Shown here: positions 55,101-64,000 of the stretch, piece by piece
Position numbering within the stretch: the first letter of the stretch is position 1
Layout of the letters: each line of letters opens with the position of its first letter
Assembly: GCF_040436345.1 (NCBI RefSeq)
Contig: NC_133234.1
Span: 7,502,446-7,566,445 of the forward strand
DNA length: 64,000 nucleotides
Origin: Pagrus major
Lineage: Eukaryota > Chordata > Actinopteri > Spariformes > Sparidae
Direction of reading: 5' to 3'
Program-made: the position numbers and the translations under genes
The notes under the pieces: model-generated
What the model saw: only the letters and a program-made list of their open reading frames with translations
Told to the model about the DNA's origin: nothing
Databases searched by the model: none

Positions 55101-58100
55101 CCCTCCGGCCCATTACAGGGGGACATATTGTAGTACCATTATGAGCAAAAGGACCCTTCAGTCACACCGTGGGTCCCATCTATTATTCACCTCAATCCTT
55201 TGGAACTGTTTGAAATGCCATGGGGCTGGTAAAAACTCCGTTGGCATTGGAAAACCATCAACTATTTTTGAATAAAACATTAGCTGAGAGTTTCAGTGGT
55301 TGGTGTTTGACAGTTAGAACAAGGCATAGAAAAGAAGCTTTTTAAAATCTTAACTGATTTAACGAGGACACAAAAATGAATTTTCTTAAATGGTAAGGAA
55401 ATGTTATCACACACTTAATGTTACTGACATCATCCTCTTAATGTCTGAAACACCACTGATGCCACTATCTGTTGGACCTCTGGGAAAGTTAATACACCAG
55501 TAAGAAAAATAGTATTATCTGCTCTTTTGGAACAAGAATAAGGGTTTTCTGACAATAGCTGCTTGCCTATAGTACGGCTACACAGCTGGAAATGTTAGCT
55601 TGAAGTTTGTGTTCCAAGACAGACACCAGGGTTTGTAGGGGAGCACTAAACGCCCACATACCTATTAACATACGTTTTACTCACAAGACTCATATTTTCC
55701 TGTCTTTGTCTGCATCTCAGGGCTATTGAATGACTATCTTGAGGATTGTTACAATATTCTGCAGGCAGCAAGCATTCTGCATTGGATCAGAGGGCAGTGC
55801 CGTGGCTCCACAGTGAAGAAGTACATTCGACGTGACATTGTTGTGACTTCAGAGTGTTGTCATTGTCCAAAAACATCAGAATCCCTTCTTTTGTATTTTT
55901 TCTGTTCTTATTGAGTGGATGGTTGGAGGAAGTCTCGACAGAATTATATGCTTTTCCATCACATTACATTACATCAATTAGGAATATGGTTTTATCCTAT
56001 GTGACCTAGATTTTCATCAGCTCCTGTAGCAGCATGGCTCTAGGGATGGCAATGCTGGTTGTTGGACGGTCCAACCACTTTAGTAGTGTCAGTAATAATT
56101 CAACAACTGCCCCAAGAGGATGACTTTTGACTTTTTTTTTTTATATCTTAACAGTGATTGAAAAATTGCTATGAAATTCGGTAGAGACACTAATGTTCCT
56201 GTCAGGATAAATTATGATCTTGTTACTTCTCATCTAGTGCCATCACCAGGTCTAAATTTTATTTTGTCCAATACTTTGTCTTTTTAATACGGCAATGGCG
56301 GCTCCTCAAGAGGTAAGTATAGTTGCTATAGCATCAGTTAAATCAGAACTGTAGAGTATATTTCATTGGAAGAAGAGCAAAGAACAACACTAAAGGCTTT
56401 TCTTGATGCAAAATGTTTTCATTCTTCTTTTGACTGCCTTTGGTAAGAGTTTGATTTACCAACTGGCTTTGCTTGTGTTAGCGCTCTCCTACTGTTGATC
56501 TGGTTGGTTGAAGTTAGACGGTGATAGATAGATGGTTTGTCCACTCGCCTGCCATTTTTTTTTTTTAAATGCCTGCCCTTTTCCAAACATTTCATAGCAG
56601 CACCTCTCAAGATGTTCCGTGTAACAAACCATCTGGTGCGGTTAATCAGCCTCAGGTGTACATTGTATTTAGTGCTTATTAGCAAATGTTAACATGCTAC
56701 ACTAAGATGGTGAACATGGTAAACATTACCTGCTAAACATCAACATATTAGCTTTGTCATTATTAGCATTTTAGCATGCAAAAGTGTTGGCCGGGCTTTG
56801 CGCACCACTGTGCTCGACACAGCCAAAACCCACCGAAAATCCTGTCTCTGAGATATATGACTGAGCAGTGTTTTCAGTCTATAAAACTCAAGAATATGAA
56901 GCAAATTCGAAGATATGAAACCCAAACTGGGTTTTCTGGATTTCAATATCTCACCTTTGCCTGGAGCAAAAACCTTATATTGTTTAGATGTGATTTAGTC
57001 TCAACACCCAGTTATTCTTGTTTCTTTTGTATTTTTAAGCTTGCCTTCTAACAAGCACTAAATCAACTACTCAGCCTCTGAAAGCTACGCTTACCCCTGC
57101 CATCCATTCTCTGAGTAGACCCCCAGAAATGCTTATGTGTGTCTATGTGACAGCCATAAAACCCTAAAAGAGGGAAGGGTCACTGAAAATCCAACATAAA
57201 CACACATTTTTTCTGAGTGTGCTCATTTATTGTATGACCTTTCCCAATCTACAGGGAACAATGGGTCACTGGATGGTTTGATGAGTATGATAATTATGTG
57301 AATCATGTGCTTTGGTCTTCACAGTCACCAGATAATGTTAGCTTTGCAGCACCTTCAAACATTTACAGTAATTAGGGAATATCTTTAAGAAGAATAAAGT
57401 TAATCCTTTCAGTAGAGCACCACAGATTTAGAGAATCGATTCCAAGAAACAGCTGTTCCAGCATCTCACTCAAACCCTTTACACTGTCTTTTTCCATTAA
57501 TTTCTCACCCACCTGTATTGCGGTCGTTATGAGCTGGAGTTGTTAAAAACCCAAAGGTCTGTCAAGGATTCAACAATAGCCAAACACTCCAAAAAGACAC
57601 ATAAGCTAAACACCTTATTCGTCAGAGCTTTTTCAAATAGTCTAAATAAACTTCATTAGAAAAGTACTAGTGTCTATGGCAAACAGTGATGACAGGTTGA
57701 GATAATTCCTGAGAATGTAGCTAAGTGTGAGTCTTCAATTCTGTCATAGCAGGAATGTTAGGTGTTTTGTATTGTCACCCGTGTATGTCTTTTCATGCTT
57801 TTTTCACTCCCCAGAGAAAACTCAGACTAGTTTTGGGAAAAAAGAGTGTGTACTTGCCTGTGAATGTGTCTGAGTCTCGACGCAATTGTGTGCATGTGTG
57901 TGTGTGTGTTCGTGTGCGCGCAGCAGTCTTATCCAATTCCTGCTTAATGTTCTATGCTCTTTTAAGCGAGTCTGACGATACTGCTGCTGACAGCCCATTG
58001 TCACAGCAGCCACTCATTTCCATCGCACTTCCCTTTAATCTCCTCTCCTCATCCGTCTGCACACTGCTTTCACTGAGCCTGCCATTACTGTGCCTCCCCT

Positions 58101-59555
58101 CTCCCAGCTCCCGCTCCTTTTTTTTCTTACTGCATAGCTATAACATTTTAGGTTAATTTTACTCCTCTTTTCATCAGTTTTTGGCTGAGATGTTCCTTTA
58201 ACGCACATCAAAGTCTTCTCTCATCTTTCTTTATGCTGTTGCTTTTCATCCTCCCATGATCAGGGACCGCAAGGCGTCATTTCAAAATGTGCAATAATCT
58301 ACTAGATCAAGAAAACTAGAAATTACTTGACTAAAACAGTGATTTTATCCTGTGCAATACTGCAACATCTCAAGAAATATAGTCACTCATCACTTATGTT
58401 TAGAGGCACTCCAAAAAAATTATTTGTATTGCAAAAATATTCCACAGTGTGTGTTTCTGCTTTGGCCCTGATGGAAAAAATGAACTTTTCATAACTTTGC
58501 ATTATGTAATTTCTCATCATCAGGCATATATTACAAATAGCCTTTATTCATTTGTTCCCCCATTTATATTAAATCAAATATACTCATTTGAGTATATTAA
58601 ATTTGCTGCTAAGTCCATTTGCTATTTTTGCTAACTCAAAACGGCCTCCATGTTTACCTCATTCCACAGCACTCATTCAATCAGTACAAGAGTCATACTC
58701 ACCACTCGGTTGCTCTGAGTGTCTCTTTGTCACAGAAATCTGTTCTCAGTTACAAATACATTCCCATTGCTTCTACATTTGCTGTTCATTTGTTCAGTGC
58801 TAAGTTACCATACCTGCAAACTCTAGAGTAGTGAAGAAATTTACATGATCTAAAACCAAAATCAGGTAGTGAGGTCCAGGGTTATTCTGCCCCGTAAAAA
58901 TTTGAGTGATTTTAACACACAAATCAAGCCTTTTTGAGGTTTACAAATATACATAAAGGAGGTCTAACAACAGTGAAAGGACTCATTACACAGATTGGCC
59001 AATATCAACGTAATATATTTTAGCCTGTATAATTGAATTATACTGTTAATTATGCATTAATGTGTTCATTACTTTAATATTGCTGTGGGTAAAGGTGGAG
59101 CTCATTTTAATTGATTTATATATATTACACCACATACTGCTGGGTAGCTGGGTAGAATTTCCCCTGTGGACTGCTACACCCTTAGTTTTCAGCATTAACG
59201 CTGACATGGGGCAAATAAACTGTGTTCGTCAAGTAAAAAATAAATATGTTGTCTAATGTGACCTTATCCGAAATTAAACTGTTTAGGCTACTCTACTGCT
59301 GGAGCAGAGCTTATCCAGCTGAGCTGCATGTGTGAGTCTGTCTCACTACCAAGTGCTAAAAAGGACTGCTGAGAAAAATATGACATACTGGGGCACTATA
59401 GAAGACAATGTTAAGTCTGGAATAGACAAAATCGTAGACAACATAATATTACTAATATTTAATATTACTCATAAGTTTAATAACGTTTAAGTTTCCTATT
59501 TGTGTCCACTAGCTGTCCATGATACAAACGAAGGCTGTGTTCCTGACTTGTCAAC

Positions 59556-59582
59556 CAATCAGAGCTGTGGCAGCTCTGATTG
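59556..59582. repeat. Perfect 12-base inverted repeat
   Basis: CAATCAGAGCTG and CAGCTCTGATTG separated by TGG. Confidence 0.9.
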
Positions 59583-60925
59583 AACAAGCATCTAAACATT
59601 ACATGCGTAACAATACATGTTAATTTTCCGCTTCCAAAATAAAAGTATACCTAAAGTTTTGATTGACACAAGTCTTCAAACCTTGGTAGAATATTCAACT
59701 TGACAACCCCTCTGTCCCTGCACTCTCTCTGCTACTAGGGGATAGAGATGTATGGCAAGTTAACAAAGGGGATGCATTTTGGTCATTGTGCTAACAAGGG
59801 GATGGCATGTCCCTTCACCCCCCCTTACACTGCCTACTGAGTATATTAGGATTTGCAGGCAGTAATTACAGTTATTTACAACAAGTTTTATACAATTATG
59901 TCAGTGGTTATTCGTCCTCAACTGGATCAGTAAAGTTAAGTCAGGAAAGTAATCTTTGAAAGAAAACAATAGAATACTTAAGCTTAACAGGACAAAATCT
60001 TCAAAATGGTCTATTTCCTTCAATTTCTTTAATTTCTCCTATTTCTGAATATACTGTATTTCCAGTAATATTATGATATCCCTGCTTCTCTCTTATTCTG
60101 CTTAGACCCACTCCTAGCAGTCACTGTCAAAGAATGCTCCATCCATCACACTAACAGGGATCAACCCTAATGGTAGGAAGAGAAGACTGCCATCAATCTC
60201 CTGTTCAGTTTGATAGACCGTTGCCAAACTTCTGTCATGGCTCTCTCTCCGCAAGTATCACGGAGCATTTGGAGGCTCTTTGAAGATCAGTACATTATCA
60301 TGCCGCGGCTGTTCATGTTGTTCAAGAGGAAGAGTGGTGTACTAACACCACCAGTATGAGGGCTTCACCTAGGTGTCAAAAAATAAGTGCACTTATCGTA
60401 CCCTGGGAAAAACACTCACTAAATGGCAGTTTTTTTAAACCCCACATAATGTAAATTACTCTTCAATTTTAAAGCTGAACCTCTTTCATCAGCCTGAATC
60501 ACAAAATTGGGTTATCACAGAAAGGAGCCACGAAGAGGAAAGGAGCAAAGTCCTCAGTGTTTGTAGCTGATGTTAAATTACATGATTGATGGGTGAAGAA
60601 GCACTTCAAAGAAGCCAAACAGGCACCTTTTACAGTGATTTAGGGCTGCAAAATTACACAGCTGAAAAGTTTCCATTACACTCTAACTCAGAAAAAAATA
60701 AAAGGATGGTCAGTATTACTTTAAAAAAAAAAATCTTATTAGCAATGAAATGAGCATGAATAACATTTTCCCTAATAGGAAAATACACAAGTAGAGAAAA
60801 GTTTAGACACTAGAAACGCAAACATGAAAATAAGCCTTTGTAAATCACTCATGATGGACTATTTTTAGTTTAAGATTAACATTCAGTGTGAGGCCTTGCA
60901 CTAATTCTGAGGCGCTTGATATATA

Positions 60926-62230
<1,305 letters not shown>

Positions 62231-64000
62231 GTGTATCAAACAAGCCCTGTTGAAATGGGCCCAGAAAAGTCATCAGCTGTTATCAATCAGTATCACTCAG
62301 AGGACGTTAAGAGGCCATGCTACAAAGACAATTTGATTCACACAACTCTCTATAATCACCAAAATTGATTGTTCAAATTACTATATGTATATTTTTGAGC
62401 CAGCAGATTTGGTCACATTTTCAGAAGACCCATAATAAATTCAGATTTGAATCAAACTTTATAAAAGATAAATGGCAGACAACCATACAGGACAGCACAG
62501 AGTAGTTTGAAATCAAAGTCTTAAACTGACCTATAGGTACAACTCTATCAAGTTTAAATGTATGTTGTAAAATGTTCAAACCGATGGAGCACTGAAACTG
62601 AAAGCAGTTTTCCCAAATTTAGTGTTTAGCCAGGGAACTTCGAGCATTTTACGATAACTAGAGTGTGTTGAATAGTGACTCTGTGACCAGTTTAATAAAG
62701 AGCTGATATATGGTGGCATGTTGCCCTTCAAGGCTTTAAAAAGAAACAGACACCAATGGCTGTCACGTCTTACTGTTAAAGGTGCCCATCCAACTTTTTC
62801 ATATAGAATACAATGATGAGTGGAATAACAGTCACCAGTAATGAATCTGAGTTTTTTTTTGTCATGACAAACATGTTAAAAAATTGTCTGCTAAAAACAT
62901 TTCCAGCGTCATGCTTATAAATGAAACGCCTGGGCTAGTAAGAAACATCCAGTGGTTTCACACTTCCCACCCCGCCTGTAACTCCCACACCTTCGCCACC
63001 TCCACATGCAATGTGAATGTGATATGACATGTTTTGTAAAATTGTCAATATGATACGACATGTACAAATGTGAAAGTATTAGTGGTTTGCAGAAACCTGA
63101 ACTGCCAACATTTTATCCTGGCGACTGGGCTGTGCACTGAGAATCATGGCTGGATTCACTTCCATGTTGTATGCAGATATTGCCTTTGCTCAAGAAAACT
63201 ACCTGTGTGAGGAAAAGATAAGGCACTGTTTAGCATTACAGTGATCCCAATACTATTTGAAAGAGATCATTTGATTGTGCCTTTATTCAAATATAGACTC
63301 GTACGTGTTTTAAATTTAGTCCTTTTAGGTTAAAATATAGACTGTCCCTGGGGTGTATTCATACACCTCACACAACATAGTGATTACTTGTCATGTACTT
63401 AAAATATTTCATCTCCCAGCTTCCTTTCCCTCAGCTTGAATGCAGATGAAATTCCTTGATATCTTAATCGTGAACTTAGTAAGTGCAAATCAGTAACAGT
63501 TATACAGAGCAACCTTCATGAAAAGGCTGGAAAATAAAAAAAAAACACACTGAGAATGCATGGCCTACAGTTTTTTGTGCTGTTATTCCCTTGAATGAAC
63601 CACCTCATGTCAGTATAAATTATTTTATTCTCTGGGCTCTACAGCTTATTGTGCAATATAATAACACCTTGAAAGTAAACAGGGATTTACGATAGACACT
63701 TGACTTAATAACTTTAATGTTCATCTTTGTGCTGATGTCCAAAACAGAGAAGTAGAAAATAAAGTAGGGCTAGGGACTTAGGTATCAAAATAATAGAACA
63801 TTTTTTACTCAATCATCACTTGTGACCCACTGGATGTGTGTGGCGGTGTCTGTATCGGCAGAGACCCTGCCCTCTGCCTGTATTTTCTTATGTTCTTGGT
63901 ACTTTGCTGTGTTCTGGACCTTTTTCTGGTTTCTTGCCAACCCAAAGCATCTGTATTTGACGACCTGGGAATGAGACTGAACAATCATCTGTCTTTTTCC
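62231..64000. other. Non-coding right end of the window
   Basis: No exon or clear repeat boundary. TTAAAGGTGCCCATCCAAC near 62777 resembles the start of a TTAA-type MITE, but no matching right end was seen. Confidence 0.45.

Larger units (their letters stand above)
51574..60925. other. slc39a11: Upstream slc39a11 intron, no exon found
   Basis: More than 9 kb with no reading frame that fits ZIP11 or any family I know. Contains TG tracts (52115-52147, 57889-57912), a reverse copy of the 44229 repeat near 56650-56780, and a perfect hairpin at 59556. A T/C-rich stretch at 57900-58140 has no coding support. Confidence 0.55.

Noticed and set aside
57755-58156. A 133-codon frame rich in Cys, Leu and Ser
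   Set aside because: Made by CT-rich and TG-repeat DNA inside the slc39a11 intron; no homology or splice support.

Overview
The window is nuclear DNA of a ray-finned fish, most likely a stomach-bearing percomorph teleost. It carries spliced vertebrate genes with GT/AG introns, long AT-rich non-coding stretches, fish-type Tc1/mariner remnants, a Gypsy-like solo LTR, TTAA-flanked MITEs and fish LINE 3' tails. Pepsinogen genes are lost in stomachless teleosts, so two pepsinogens here suggest a true gastric stomach. Exons were placed by hand from splice sites, reading phase and remembered family sequences; no database search was run.

Layout. (1) 1-5.9 kb: two pepsinogen A-like genes arranged tail to tail. 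The plus-strand copy is cut by the window edge and shows its last five exons. The minus-strand copy is complete (9 coding exons, 376 aa), with a TATA box and a 5' UTR exon. (2) 6.7-35.6 kb: a complete polycystin-1 gene on the minus strand. Its 42 coding exons join in frame to a product of about 4170 residues: signal peptide, C-type lectin, LDLa-like region, PKD array in one giant 3.7 kb exon, REJ, GAIN/GPS, PLAT, polycystin channel and C-terminal coiled coil. The usual N-terminal LRR and WSC modules are not present. (3) 38.4-40.5 kb: asb12 on the plus strand (2 coding exons, 304 aa). (4) 43.5-51.6 kb: the four 3'-terminal coding exons of the zinc transporter slc39a11 (ZIP11) on the minus strand; its 5' exons must lie beyond 64 kb. 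(5) Inside a 7.4 kb intron of slc39a11, on the opposite strand, sits a complete four-exon gene for a 315-residue protein that I do not recognise, followed by a decayed copy of part of its second exon. (6) 51.6-64 kb: no exon found; repeats, including a chimera of two different Tc1 transposase remnants.

The genes do not form a pathway. The pepsinogens are gastric proteases, polycystin-1 is a mechanosensory or ciliary receptor-channel subunit, ASB12 is a Cullin-5 substrate adaptor, and ZIP11 is a zinc importer. The points most worth following are the unknown nested gene and the polycystin-1 architecture (lectin directly after the signal peptide, shortened extracellular region in the channel part). 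Next are the inverted pepsinogen pair and a degenerate minisatellite present in opposite orientation in two introns of the polycystin gene.
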